Below are positions 1 through 10,550 of a stretch of DNA of 64,000 nt, piece by piece. The DNA comes from Lepas anatifera (lineage: Eukaryota > Arthropoda > Thecostraca > Lepadidae), in the NCBI GenBank assembly GCA_034440635.1, contig JAOTON010001048.1, forward strand, positions 129,001 to 193,000, given 5' to 3'. A model generated the notes under the pieces. The model was not told where the DNA came from, ran no database searches, and saw only the letters and a program-made list of their open reading frames with translations. The position numbers were made by a program, and so were the translations under genes. Within the stretch, counting starts at the first letter, position 1, and each line of letters begins with the position of its first letter.

Positions 1-177
1 TCTTCAAGTCACCATATAGGCTAAATTCAGTTTCATGCCATAATTTTAATCATTGTTTTACTTTATTCTCAAGTGTCACTCTGGGTCCTAATAGAAGCCT
101 GTTTTTAAAAAGAAAGTTTCATTTGTTTTCATATTTATTTGTGGTGCAAGCTCCAAATGTGGTGTGTGCTGGGTGCA
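1..177. other. Intron sequence upstream of the minisatellite
   Basis: AT-rich sequence before the 23-bp minisatellite. It presumably belongs to the intron preceding the EB1 exon at 850. I see no exon, repeat or RNA gene in it. Confidence 0.4.
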
Positions 178-830
178 GTGTTTGGGCCCTCCTGGGTGCT
201 GTGGTGTGTCCTCATGGGTGCGTGCTGGGTGCTGTGGTGAGTCCCTCCTGGGTGCTGTGGTGGGTCCCTCCTGGGTGCTGTGGTGGGTCCCTCCTGAGTG
301 CTGTGGTGGGTCCCTCCTGGGTGCTGTGGTGAGTCCCTCCTGAGTGCTGTGGTGGGTCCCTCCTGGGTGCTGCGGTGGGTCCCTCCTGGGTGCTGTGGTG
401 GGTCCCTCCTGGGTGCTGTGGTGGGTCCCTCCTGGGCTCTCTGGTGTGTTGGTGTGGTGCTGTGGTGGGTCCCTCCTGGGTGTTTTGGTGGGTCCCTCCT
501 GGGTGCTGTGGTGCGTCCCTCCTGAGTGCTGTGGTGGGTCCCTCCTGGGTGCTGTGGTGGGTCCCTCCTGGGTGCTGTGGTGGGTCCCTCCTGGGTGCTG
601 TGGTGGGTCCCTCCTGGGTGCTGTGGTGGGTCCCTCCTGGGTGCTGTGGTGGGTCCCTCCTGAGTGCTGTGGTGGGTCCCTCCTGGGTGCTGTGGTGGGT
701 CCCTCCTGGATGCTGTGGTGGGTACCTCCTGGGTGCTGTGGTGGGTCCCTCCTGGGTGCTGTGGTGGATCACTCCTGGGTGCTGTGGTGGGTCCCTCCTG
801 GGCTCTCTGGTGTGGCGGTGCGGTGCTGAG
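178..830. repeat. 23-bp minisatellite in EB1 intron
   Basis: Tandem repeat with unit close to CTGTGGTGGGTCCCTCCTGG followed by GTG (23 bp). Variant units carry GAGTG in place of GGGTG, and the array is interrupted at 430-465 and 800-830 by CTCTCTGGTGTG-type units. It lies in the intron directly upstream of the EB1 exon at 850, with its last unit about 20 bases from the 3' splice site. The G runs on one strand and C/T runs on the other could influence splicing of the next exon, but that is inference. The long open frames on both strands here only reflect a stop-free repeat unit. Confidence 0.93.
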
Positions 831-849
831 GGGTGACGCGTCGCCGCAG

Positions 850-1023
850 GTGGTAAGCCTGAGACTTCAGCTGGATGACACCAGGCTGGGCGTGGAGGGA
901 CTGGAGAAGGAGCGTGACTTCTACTTTGGTAAACTGCGCGACATAGAGCTCATCTGCCAAGAGGAGAGTGGAGAAGGGAACGACCTCATCCAGCGCATCC
1001 TGCAGATACTCTACGCCACAGAG
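850..1023 (+). CDS. MAPRE1: EB1/MAPRE family, penultimate coding exon (EB-homology domain)
   Basis: This 174-base phase-0 exon encodes 58 residues with the core LEKERDFYFGKLRDIELICQ, followed by ...QRILQILYATE. That is the C-terminal coiled coil and EB-homology domain of end-binding proteins, which dimerises EB1 on growing microtubule plus ends and recruits SxIP and CAP-Gly partners. The exon starts after a CAG acceptor (847-849) and ends before GTGCGT. In vertebrate MAPRE1 the matching segment reads ...YATDEGF, so the exon order agrees with the next exon at 1635. The N-terminal calponin-homology domain and linker lie upstream of the window. The gene could be co-orthologous to MAPRE1, 2 and 3; I cannot separate them from this part alone. 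Confidence 0.95.
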
Positions 1024-1634
1024 GTGCGTGACTCGCACTAACGTCCTCCGGTGTAGCTGGAACTGGGAGTCCCGCTTCGACTTGATGGAGCTTTCCGAAG
1101 TGGTGCGACAGTGTTAGATCTGTGTGGATTTCGCTTTGATGAAAATCGTTTGAAGTAACGTCACACCCGTTTCCCGCCGGCGCGCTAAGCCCCCTGCTCG
1201 CGCTTTAGTCCCGCCAAGCTTTACACTTCCGTGCTTTGAGCGGGTGGCGTAAGCAGAGCAGAATATACAGGCATTGTGTTTCCATTTCATTGGGCATGCA
1301 GCCTCCGACAGAGCCGAGAGGTACACAGGCAGCTATAAACGAGTGCGTTGCCCGAGTGAGCGATAGGCATGCCTATAGCCACAGCTCCCAATCTCGGAAA
1401 GGGGAAGAGGACCGGTATTTACTTGGCTTTGTATTAAATACGTGTTTGGACTCGGACTGGGAAAAATAAGACGGAATAAGCTATCTCTGAGATTTTGTGT
1501 TTGTATTCCACATCATCTACGATAAGGACACTGTCACCCCCTCCCCCCTTTAAAAAGACATTGAACGGCCACTACAGTATGACCTTCCCCTCTTCCCAGG
1601 ACGGGCTCGCGATATGACCTGCCTCTCTCCCCAG
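1024..1634 (+). other. Last EB1 intron, with duplicated 3' splice site
   Basis: A GT-AG intron of 611 bases (GTGCGT to CCCCAG). Its 3' end holds a 35-bp tandem duplication. The unit at 1579-1613 and the unit at 1614-1648 each contain ATGACC, a pyrimidine tract, a CAG acceptor and GA(C/T)GG. The upstream acceptor (1597-1599) would open D-G-L-A-I and then a TGA. The downstream acceptor (1632-1634) opens the normal D-G-F-A tail. No other gene is evident in the intron. Confidence 0.85.
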
Positions 1635-1703
1635 GATGGATTCGCCGTGCCTGAGGAGGAGGACGGGGTTCCCCCACCGCCACAGGTCGAGGAGGAGTAC
1701 TAG
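1635..1703 (+). CDS. MAPRE1: EB1/MAPRE family, last coding exon with EEY tail
   Basis: After the CCCCAG acceptor this exon encodes DGFAVPEEEDG, a proline run and the terminal EEEY, followed by TAG at 1701. An acidic tail ending in EEY/F is the hallmark of EB proteins. It binds the CAP-Gly domains of CLIP-170 and p150glued, and relieves autoinhibition of EB1. The join to the preceding exon gives ...LYATE-DGF..., matching the family without a gap and in frame. The exon has 22 codons plus the stop. The poly-proline stretch before VEEEY is an unremarkable lineage variation. Confidence 0.93.
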   Translation, partial: DGFAVPEEEDGVPPPPQVEEEY

Positions 1704-1852
1704 GGACCTCAGGTGACTGGTTTCTGACCTCCGGGGTCGACGCACACTGCCTGCCGTCTGAGCACGACCGGTCCGGAGCCGCCGCGTCCGCTCAGGCTCC
1801 CGAGTGGAGTCTGGTGCTTCAGCTAACGCCTTACAGCGCAGCTTCCATCTAA
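1704..1852 (+). other. Probable start of EB1 3' UTR
   Basis: GC-rich sequence after the EB1 stop that runs into the 31-bp minisatellite. I see no AATAAA close to the stop. The first clear AATAAA on the plus strand is at 3756-3761, but it lies inside a dispersed repeat (3640-4480), so the 3' end of the transcript is unresolved. Confidence 0.4.
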
Positions 1853-2945
1853 CACCTGCCAGTGACACGTCGCCGCGCCTGTCACTGCCCCAGTGACACC
1901 CCACCGCGCCAGTCGCTGACGCAGTGACATTTCACAACAGCGGTCACTGACCCAGTGACACTTCACTGCAATAGTCACTGACCCAGTGACGTCACCGCAC
2001 CAGTCACTGACCCAGTGACACGTCACCGCACCAGTCACTGACCCAGTGACACGTCACCGCACTAGTCACTGACCCAGTGACACGTCACTGCAATAGTCAC
2101 TGAGCCAGTGACGTCACCGCACCAGTCACTGACCCAGTGGTATATCGCGCCAATCTCTGACCCAGTAAAACGTCACCTCGCCAGTTCAGAGGGCCAGTGA
2201 CACATCGTTGCGCCAGTTACTGTGTCAGTGTCATATCGTCGCGCCAGTTACAGTCAGTGGCATATCGTCGCGCCAGTTACAGAGTCAGTGACATAATCGC
2301 GCCAGGTACAGAGTCAGTGACATATCGTCGCGCCAGATACAGAGTCAGTGACATACCGTCGTGCCAGATACAGAGTCAGTGACATACCGTCGCGCCAGAT
2401 ACAGAGTCAGTGACATACCGTCGTGCCAGATACAGAGTCAGTGACATACCGTCGCGCCAGATACAGAGTCAGTGACATACCGTCGCGCCAGATACAGTGT
2501 CAGTGACATACCGTCGCGCCAGGTACGAGTAGTGACTAATCGCGCCAGATACAGAGTCAGTGACATACCGTCGCGCCAGTTACAGAGTCAGTGACATCAT
2601 CGCGCCAGATACAGAGTCAGTGACATGTCTTCGCCCCAGTTATAGAGTCAGTGACATACCGTCGCGCCAGATATAGTGTCAGTGACATATCGTCGCGCCA
2701 GATACAGTGTCAGTGACATATCGTCGCGACAGTTACAGAGTCAGCGACATATCGTCACGCCAGATACAGAGCCAGTGACATATCGCCGCGCCAGATACAG
2801 AGCCAGTGATATGTCACCGCGCCAGTTACAGAGTCAGTGGCATATCGTCGGGCCAATCACAGAGTCAGTGACATGCCACCGCGCCAGTTGCAGAGTCAGT
2901 GACATGTCACCGCGCCAGTTAGAGGGCCAGTGAGTCATCTAATGC
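1853..2945. repeat. 31-bp minisatellite downstream of EB1
   Basis: Tandem array of about 31-bp units in two blocks. The first block (about 1853-2160) has units with GTCACTGACCCAGTGAC, a short hairpin with 7-bp arms and a 3-base loop. From about 2195 the units become AGTGACATACCGTCGCGCCA followed by GATACAGAGTC. Near 2850-2945 the units become more divergent. The whole array lies after the EB1 stop codon, so it may be transcribed as 3' UTR. Open frames across it are low-complexity artefacts. Confidence 0.92.
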
Positions 2946-3639
2946 CTCACAGCGCCAGTCCTTGCCCGCCGCCGCACCAGTTCTGGGTCAGCACATCATG
3001 CCACACGTTGTGAGGGCGGTGGGATTCGCGCCCTCCACCAGTCCCCGAGCGCAAACTAACCAACGGTGGTGAGTTGATTGTTGGGACCTACTCAATTGTG
3101 TTGATTGTGACAGATGTGCTGTGAATGTGTTTGTTAACTTGCGAGTTACTAGTGGCGCCATGCACCGAGTGCCGCGGGGACGTTACGCCCCTGGACTGCC
3201 AGGCGCGTGGTCGGGTGATCACAGCGGCCCGCCGGAGCCTGTTGCAGTGGCTCGCCGCCGCCTGGTGGCCGGATTTATCGTGTTATGGTCGTCTCCCGTG
3301 ATAGGGTTTTAATTGTCCGGTAAGGGCGCAAGGCACTGCTGCCCCGGCAAACGCTCACCGTTCTAATCACCTTTATTCCACTGCGTTAATACAGCAATAT
3401 TTGTAGCTGCCGTTTTTGTTTGTGTGGAACGCTGCACGGCGTGACTCGGGGCCTGGATATGTCCCTGGTTTTGAAGGTAAAACTTCACGCACGGAACGCT
3501 TCAAGGTGGACTTTTAGTTTCGGCCTCACAGACATGTAACGTAAACTGAGTAACGCAGAGACCCGGGATTAGCTGCGCGCTGGAAAAGAAAATCTGCGAG
3601 ATGAATACAGTCATCGTTTGGGCAGATCTTTCGCATCAG
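2946..3639. other. No gene recognised
   Basis: Mixed-composition sequence with some CpG-rich patches around 3150-3300. I found no convincing coding exon, RNA gene or transposon end here. Confidence 0.3.
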
Positions 3640-4480
3640 TGGCCGCGGAGGCAGGGCAGTTTTTAAGGAAATATCAGTGGTTGGACATTTCTTGTGATGG
3701 CCATTCTAGTGTCTTCAGGGGATCAAGACCCCATTTGGAGGAGGGGTGGGGGACTAATAAAACTTAAAAGCGTTAGTGTTAAAAAATGTTCTCCAATTTG
3801 TGTTATTCCTTATTCTAGAGATTATAGATGCTGCCGCAATATACTCCAAATTAATTCACTATTTACTCTTTTTTTAGTGTGGCAAGGGAAGTAAGTTCCT
3901 GAAGTATCGAACACATGTGGTTTATAGGCTAAATCGAGACAAGTTTTATGTACATACCTAGTATGATGTGTGGCTGTTGCTGTCAAAATCACCTAGGGAA
4001 TGTAGTGCAAAAACCATCGAATATTTTTGCGGCTTATCGAAGCACCAACTGCCAGGGTCATATGCGGTCGCTAGCTCTTTCCCTGTTGGAAGGGTTTCTC
4101 GAAAGCCAGTTTGATGATTCTGACGAAAGTCTGTGGTCGAATATGTAATATCGGCCAATTTTTAACATCAAGGACTCGATGCGAAAGGCCAACTAACAGC
4201 TTATTAACTTTGCATAACAAAGTTTGATGCAGCGATCTCACTATAAGTTTCCCCGCATGCTGCCACCACAACAATAAATGAATAGGCTAAGGACTTTACA
4301 CCGCTACACCCGCGATCAGTCCAACACGCTTTGACTACAACGTGCCCCACCTAATCCACGAACGAGCTCCGAGCACTGACATCTGACCGTGTGTGAAATG
4401 AGAGCATCATGGAATCACACGGTACTGGCGGGGCTTCCGGTCGGATAGAACATTATGTTTGGTTGGAGGTCCAGCCAGGG
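3640..4480. repeat. Dispersed repeat, copy 1 (related to 37370-39400)
   Basis: Aligns by eye, in the same orientation, with 37370-39400. Shared landmarks are GGGGATCAAGACCCCATTT, GTGTGGCTGTTGCTGTCAAA, GATGCAGCGATCTCACTATA and TCCACGAACGAGCTC. Copy 1 is compact; the other copy carries at least two insertions. Within it, 4038-4105 matches the 3' body of the SINE family described at 14023-14202. No protein frame is preserved, and the family is not recognised. Confidence 0.75.
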
Positions 4481-4522
4481 GCGAAGGAACCGTTAAATAA
4501 TGTGGAGGGTCAAGCCTAGAGG

Positions 4523-7200
4523 CAGGGGTGTAATTTTCTACCTCTTTGGGGGTGCCCGAGCACCCCCAATCCTAATTTGAGCACCCCCAATCATGTGTTG
4601 AGCACCTCCAATACATGTGCCGCCCCTGGCTTGTCACCGCTGCTCTAAACAATGCCATCCCTATCTCATTACTACCGCCCCGATTCGTGCCGCCACTGCA
4701 ACCAAAAGTTAATCACTGCCGCACCCCCCACGGGTGATTACTGCCGCCTTTGGCTCACCACTGATCAGCTGGCTGATCATTGCCGCCCCTGGTCATCACT
4801 GCCGCCCTCGGCTTATCTCTGCCGCCCTCTGAATGATAGCTGCCGCCCCCTGGCTGATCACCGCCGTCATCTGACATAACTGCCGCCCCCTGACTGATAA
4901 CTGCCGGCCCCTGGCTGATAAATGCCGACCCTGCCCGATCACTGCCGCCCCTGGCTGATCACTGCCGCCCCTGACGGATAAGTGCCGCCCCCTGACTGAT
5001 AAATACTGCACCTAGCTTACCACTGCCGCCCCTGACTGATCACTGCCGCGCCCTGGGTGATAACTGTCGCTCCTGGCTGAGCACTGCCGCCTCTGGCTGA
5101 TCACTGCCGCCCCTTGACTGATAACTACTGCCCTGGCTGATAAATGCCGCCCCCTGGCTGATACCTGGCACCCTTGACTTATCACTGCCGACCCTTGACT
5201 GATCACGCCCCTGACTGATAACTGCCGCCCCCTGGCGGATAATGCCGCCCCTGGCTGGGCACTGCCGGCCCCTAACTGATAAATGTCGCCCCCTGGCTGA
5301 TAACTGCCGCCTCTGCCTAAGCACTGCCGCCCCTGGCTGATCACTGGAGCCCCCTGACTGATAACTGCCGCGCCCTGGCTGATCGCTTCCGTCCCCTGAC
5401 TGATAACTGCCGCCCCCTGGGTGATAACTGTCGCCCCTGGCTGAGCACTGCCGCCCCTGATTGAGCACTGCCGGCCCTTGACTGATCACTGCCGCCCCCT
5501 GACTGATAAGTGTCACCCCTGGCGGATAATGCCGCCCCTGGCTGATCATTCCTGGTCCCTGGCTGATGAGTGTCGCCCCCTGGCTGATAACTGCCGCCTA
5601 TGCCTAGCACTGCCGCACCTGGCTGATCACTGCCGTCCTCTGACTGATAACTGCCGCCCCTGGCTGATAAATGCCGCCCCTTGGCTGATCACTGCCACCT
5701 CCCAGCGGATAACTGCCGCCCCTGGCTGATCACTTCCGCCCCCTGACTGATAAATGCCGCCCCCTGGCGGATAATGCCGCCCCTGGTTTATCGCCGCCGT
5801 TCCCTAGCTGATCACTGCCGTCCCCTGACTGATAATTTCCGCCCTCTGGCTGATAAATGCCACCCCTGCCTGAGCACTGCCACCCCTGGCTGATCATTGC
5901 CGCCCCTGACTGATAACTTCTGCCCCCTGGCGGATAATGTCGCCCCTGGCTGATCACTGCCGGCCCCTGACTGATAATTGTCGCCCCTGGCTGATAACTG
6001 CCGCCCCTGCCTTAGCTCTGCCGCCCCTGGCTGATCACTGCCGCCCCCTGACTGATAACTGCCGCCCCCAGACGGATAACTTCCGCCCCCTGACTGATAA
6101 CTGCCGCCCCTGGCTGATCACTGCCGCCCCTGGTTCATCACTGCCTCTTTAGGGTGAGCTTTCTCTTTAGGGTGAGCGAGCACACCCTATCATAATCTGA
6201 GTACCCCTAATACATGCGCCGCCCCCGGCTCAGCATTGCTGCCCTGATTCATGCCGCCCCCGGTTCATTACTAGCACCCTGATTTATGCCGCCTTGGTTC
6301 ATCACTGCCGCCTCCTGCCTATCACTGCCACCCTGATTCGTGCTAACCCTGACTTATCACTGCCGCCCTGATTCAAACAGCACCTGGCTCATCACTGCTG
6401 ACAGTGGCCCACCAGTAATATCCTCAGATTATCACTGTCACCCTGTTCCATGCCGCCTCCAGCTCATCGCTACCGTCTCGGCTAATGAATGCCGCCCCTG
6501 GCTCATCACTTCTGCTCTAATTCGTGCCGCTCGGGCTCACGACTGCCGCTCCCGGCTCAGGGACAGCAGATTCCATTTTCGGGCCGGTGTGCAAGATTTT
6601 CGGGATGGGCGCCTTCCTCCCCAGAGGGAGGGAGCGCCTCCATCCCCAGGGTGTGCCTTGGGCTCCCAAGGGGTTCCCACTCAGGGGGGGGTGGCCGCTG
6701 ACATAATGTCCCAGCGTTTAGTAGATAAATTGGACTTTTTGCTCACCATGGGACGGCTTTGATGACAGGGGGCACCATTCATATGTGAAACTATTTTTAT
6801 TTTGCACAGAGGGTCCTACCTATTCAGGAAGGCGGTGTTTAGGTCTGATTTATTATTGGCTGGCTGGGGGCGCCACCCGGACTAAGCCAAAACCGGGCGT
6901 GCAAAAATATACTTTTACGCACCCTCATTTTTTAGGGTGTGCATCTACACACCCTGCCACCCGGAATCAACCCTCCCTGCCCCAGCTTATGTCTTCCACC
7001 CTGATTAGTGCTACCCGTAGTTTATAACTTCTACCTATGGCTCACCATTCCCGTCCTCGGTTTTTCCCCGTTGCCTTGATTCGTGCCGCCTCTAGCTAAT
7101 CAATGCCGCTCCCTCCCTACCTTATCACTTCTGCCCTGGTTCTTGCCACCCCTAGTCCATAAATGTCGCCCTGGGCTCATTACTGCAGCACTGATTACAC
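4523..7200. repeat. Array A: 20-bp minisatellite with a hAT-like left end
   Basis: Begins with CAGGGGTGTAATTTTC at 4523, a hAT-style terminus also seen at 19498 and, inverted, ending at 17678. From about 4630 to 6150 it is a dense array of units near CTGGCTGATCACTGCCGCCC. After 6150 the units degenerate. A unique block at 6570-6990 (CCATTTTCGGGC...) is repeated at 22195-22640. A matching right end and target duplication were not found. All long minus-strand frames here are repeat translation. Confidence 0.85.
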
Positions 7201-7814
7201 TGGCCAACAAAATTTAACTTTTGTCATGGATCCAATGTAAAATAGTTCGTTTCGGGGGTAATTTGTGGCGATGAACACGAATCTGGCAGCAGAAATGCCG
7301 TATTAGATCAGAATTTTGAGATACATTATGTCTGTGTGTCGTATTTGCGCAAGCCTACTTGGCATCCGTGATATTGACAGTGCAAAACCCCTAGAGTTCT
7401 AGGAATTGAGCGTTTGGGTGTTTGTGGGGGCTAGGGTATTCTACCCTAAACCCAATTTTCATAGACCTAGGTCAATATATTCAAGGTTAAATGAGGCCAT
7501 ATAGGTTAAATTCTGTCTGTGCAGGGTAGCCATTGGGAAATGCCGTGATTATGTGATGAGAAGCCAAATGTGGAGAGAAAGTGACCTAAAGTAACGGCGG
7601 AAAGGTCTGAGGCAATGTTCTCTGGCACTTTTAGGTCAAGGTCGTTCAAGGCCATTGACATTTGACGTCAGAATATTACATTTTGCCTATAACGTATACT
7701 ACAACTAGCACTATGGCAACCGTCGGGCGAGAAATCAGGTTTGACCTTGACCTATGGCCTTTGACTTGAATCTGCGACATTGAGCTCAAGATCGAGTGAC
7801 CTAGCCTATATGGC
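7201..7814. repeat. Fragment related to the TTAA element at 44663
   Basis: Sequence around 7480-7800 resembles the interior of 44663-45496. Both contain TTGGGAAATGCC followed by ATTATG, a stretch on glutamate-poor non-coding sequence, and gacctatgg/ggcctttgac phrases. The 5.9-kb element at 7823 inserted into it. Borders of this older fragment are not clear, and 7200-7400 shows nothing recognisable. Confidence 0.45.
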
Positions 7815-8073
7815 ACCATGTGCAGGGGCGCAGCCAAAGCTTTCGTATGGGGGGGCACACCAACTTTAAGGGGCACCCAGAGGAAAAAAGGGCACTTTTT
7901 AACGTAACCTAAAAAACTTACTATACCTATCTTTGTTTATATCATTTTTTGGGCATCTTTGGTTCAATTAGAATGCAAATAAATCATTGGCGGAGAAGGA
8001 AAACTCGATTAAAACCGAAAAAAATCACCAAAATGTCATGGAAGTAGCCAAAACACGATTGTTTTGGATAGAT

Positions 8074-9107
8074 TTAACCCTCGCCCCACCGGGGGCCATC
8101 GATGGCCCCCTAAGGTTTTTTCGAGATAGCAGAAAAACGACGAAACGCAGCACCGCGGTTGAGGGCTCTATCTCTCACCTCATCATTTTCCCACCATCCC
8201 TGAAAATTTTTATCCCGGGTCACCCAAGGTCAGGTCACCAGGCGAGGTCAACCAAGGTAACCTCACTTCAACTTTTGAGCTCTATAAGAGCTACATTTCG
8301 TGGTCGATCAATTTGAAACTTCCTGCACTTCATGACCCCACCAGAGTCTACAACGTGTATATCCGGGATTTTTCGATTTCATGACCTGAGGTCAGGTCAC
8401 GAGGCGACCTCTCCCATTGGAAAAGCATGGGGAAAGCTGCCTCATGATCTAAAAGTCACAAAAATGATTACAAATACTCAGACTGCTCAGAACAGCGTTT
8501 TTGGACACCTTTTCACGGATCCCAGGGGTCATATTTTACCCTTGACTTTTCCGAGGTCATCCAAGGTCACCAGTGATCAAAAACAGTATTTTGACAACAA
8601 ATTTTGACATATTAAAGCTAGAGCGCTGAAACAAACACCATCGCGTTTGTTTCGTCACTGGCTTTCATTTGATATACGGCAAGGTCACTTTCTGACCTTT
8701 CGTGACCTCAGGTCATATTAGGTCACGAGGTGACCTCTGGAGGTCAAACCACTGGCGAGAGGTCTTTACGTTCCACATAGCAGAAAAAGGTCTGGCAATT
8801 TTCTATCAAATGTACTTAACCAGATCTCAATAGCTCTAATGGCATAGGAGTTATGTCCAGTTTTCTTAAGCATTGCATATTTGTGTGAAAATAGCCTATC
8901 GTGACCTTTCTTGACCTCTGGAGGTCAAACCATTGACCTGAGCACTTAAACATGGCAAGTAATTTCTTACTGAATTCACGCGAGCTTTCTAATGTTATTT
9001 GCAGATTTGCGCTAACCCCCATATTTTCGGAGTTAGAGGGGAGGGGCCATCCATGGCCCCCCGGTGGGGCGAAGGTGGCGCCGGACCCCCGGTGGGGCGC
9101 GGGTTAA
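8074..9107 (+). mobile_element. TTAA element, type 3, complete copy
   Basis: Bordered by TTAA on both sides (8074-8077, 9104-9107). The ends are CCCTCGCCCCACCGGGGG and its near-inverse CCGGTGGGGCGCGGG. The 1034-bp body has many AGGTCA/TGACCT copies and no coding capacity. TTAA target duplications are typical of piggyBac-type elements; the assignment to that superfamily is inference because no transposase is present. The same family in minus orientation spans 29947-41091 with insertions. Confidence 0.82.
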
Positions 9108-9719
9108 GGACAAATCAGCCAACTCAAGCAAGTACTTAACATCAGAGAAATCAGCCGAGTATGTGATATCTGTTACGATGTGCAGGTTAGGGCATATTGG
9201 AGTCGAAAATTCATTTGTTATGCCCACTGGTTTTGTCGTGAGGAGTGAGCCCTGGCTGAACGCGGATAAAGTTCCTTGCCTCCCACAATCGCCGTGGGAC
9301 GAGGAGGAGCATAGTGTCTTTGGAAAAACACATTTTTGCTGCCGGAAAAATTTGGGAGATACCTTTTGAACGCGTTTATTAAGTTCCATATTCTCAAGGC
9401 TCGGTCCCAGTTAAGAGTAAATAAAAGGTGAACAGGCCGGTGGTTTGGATGGGGATGGTGTGACAGGGCTGAAAATTGTGAGAACTAGTTCTTCATTTAG
9501 ATTAATTAGTAGAAATCCTGGTTTAGGGGACTGTGCTCTGAGCTCAGTGGCACATGCCTTTTTATCATCCCTTCCCAGAATCCACCAGTATAATAAGCAA
9601 TTTATGTAACCAGGGGTGCCTAGGTATCACAAGCCGTTTTACAGATTCCTCATTCCTCGTTAGCTCCGTTTTACAATTTCCATTATTCCATTCCAAGTTT
9701 CAATTGCGTTCTTATTCCC

Positions 9720-10550
9720 CATCTATTCAAGACCAGCTCTGGGGCCCCCAAGTGTGGATCAAAGGCCTCCAGAGCAGCTTCCCCCATCCCCCAAGTTGTG
9801 CCACCAGGGACTAGACTAGCTCAGTGACCCCGCCCCGAGCTGATGGGAGTTGGCCTTGTGTTCTTATCATCTGTCTATTCAAGACCACCTCAGGGGCCCC
9901 TGATCTAGATCAGGGCCACAGAGCAGTTCATGCTTCACCCAGGGACTAGACTAGCTCATTGGCCCCAGCGATGAGGTCATCACACTAGCTCAATGGGCCA
10001 CAGATAGGCTCATAGGGCCTTAAACCAGTTCAAGAATCCCCAGAATAGTTTAAGGCGCGAGATCCCTTCAGGGTGCCTCATGCCAACTTAAGGGGTTCTC
10101 ACAAGCTCAGCGCCCAGACCAGCTCAGGGTGCCCTCAGAACCTAGATCCGCTCTTGGGCCCCAGATCAGCTCTTGGGGCCCCAGATCAGTTCAGGGGCCT
10201 CAAGTCAGGTCAGGGGGCAAGATCAGAGTCAGTGCCACTAAATCAGCTCAGGAATCCCTCACCAGCTCGGGGCCCAAGCAGTTCAAAAGCCCCAGAGCTG
10301 CTCAGGGGACACCAGATCGGCCCATAGGGCACCAGATCAGCCTCGGGGACAAACAATCAGATCAGTGGTCCCCGACCAGCTCGGGGCCCAGATCAGCTCG
10401 GGAATACCAGATCAAGTCAGGAGGCACTTTATCAGCTCAGGAGCCCCATACCATCTCAGGGGCCTCACCAACCCCTGTGGGCCCAGCTCAGCTCAGGGCC
10501 TGGGAGCTGCTCAGGAAATCACGTAATCAACCCAGGAGGCCCAGGTCAGC
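9720..10550. repeat. Array B: 20-bp minisatellite (plus orientation)
   Basis: Degenerate tandem units near GATCAGCTCAGGGGGCACCA, 20-21 bp each. It is interrupted by a TTAA element at 10551 and resumes at 11751. The plus-strand open frames at 10073-10554 are repeat translation, not genes. Confidence 0.85.

Noticed and set aside
212..836. Proline/threonine- or glycine/valine-rich frames of 125-186 codons on both strands
   Set aside because: Translation of a 23-bp repeat with no stops; every frame shows the same periodic peptide and there is no conserved start or end.
1853..2945. CRISPR array
   Set aside because: Regular 31-bp repeats, but no unique spacers between them, and the genome is animal. 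The same applies to arrays A and B and to 47448-48110.
3756..3761. EB1 polyadenylation signal AATAAA
   Set aside because: Inside a dispersed repeat 2 kb after the stop codon, with no supporting downstream element that I could identify.
4796..6152. Numerous frames of 70-169 codons on both strands in array A
   Set aside because: Repeat translation of the 20-bp unit; no family resemblance.
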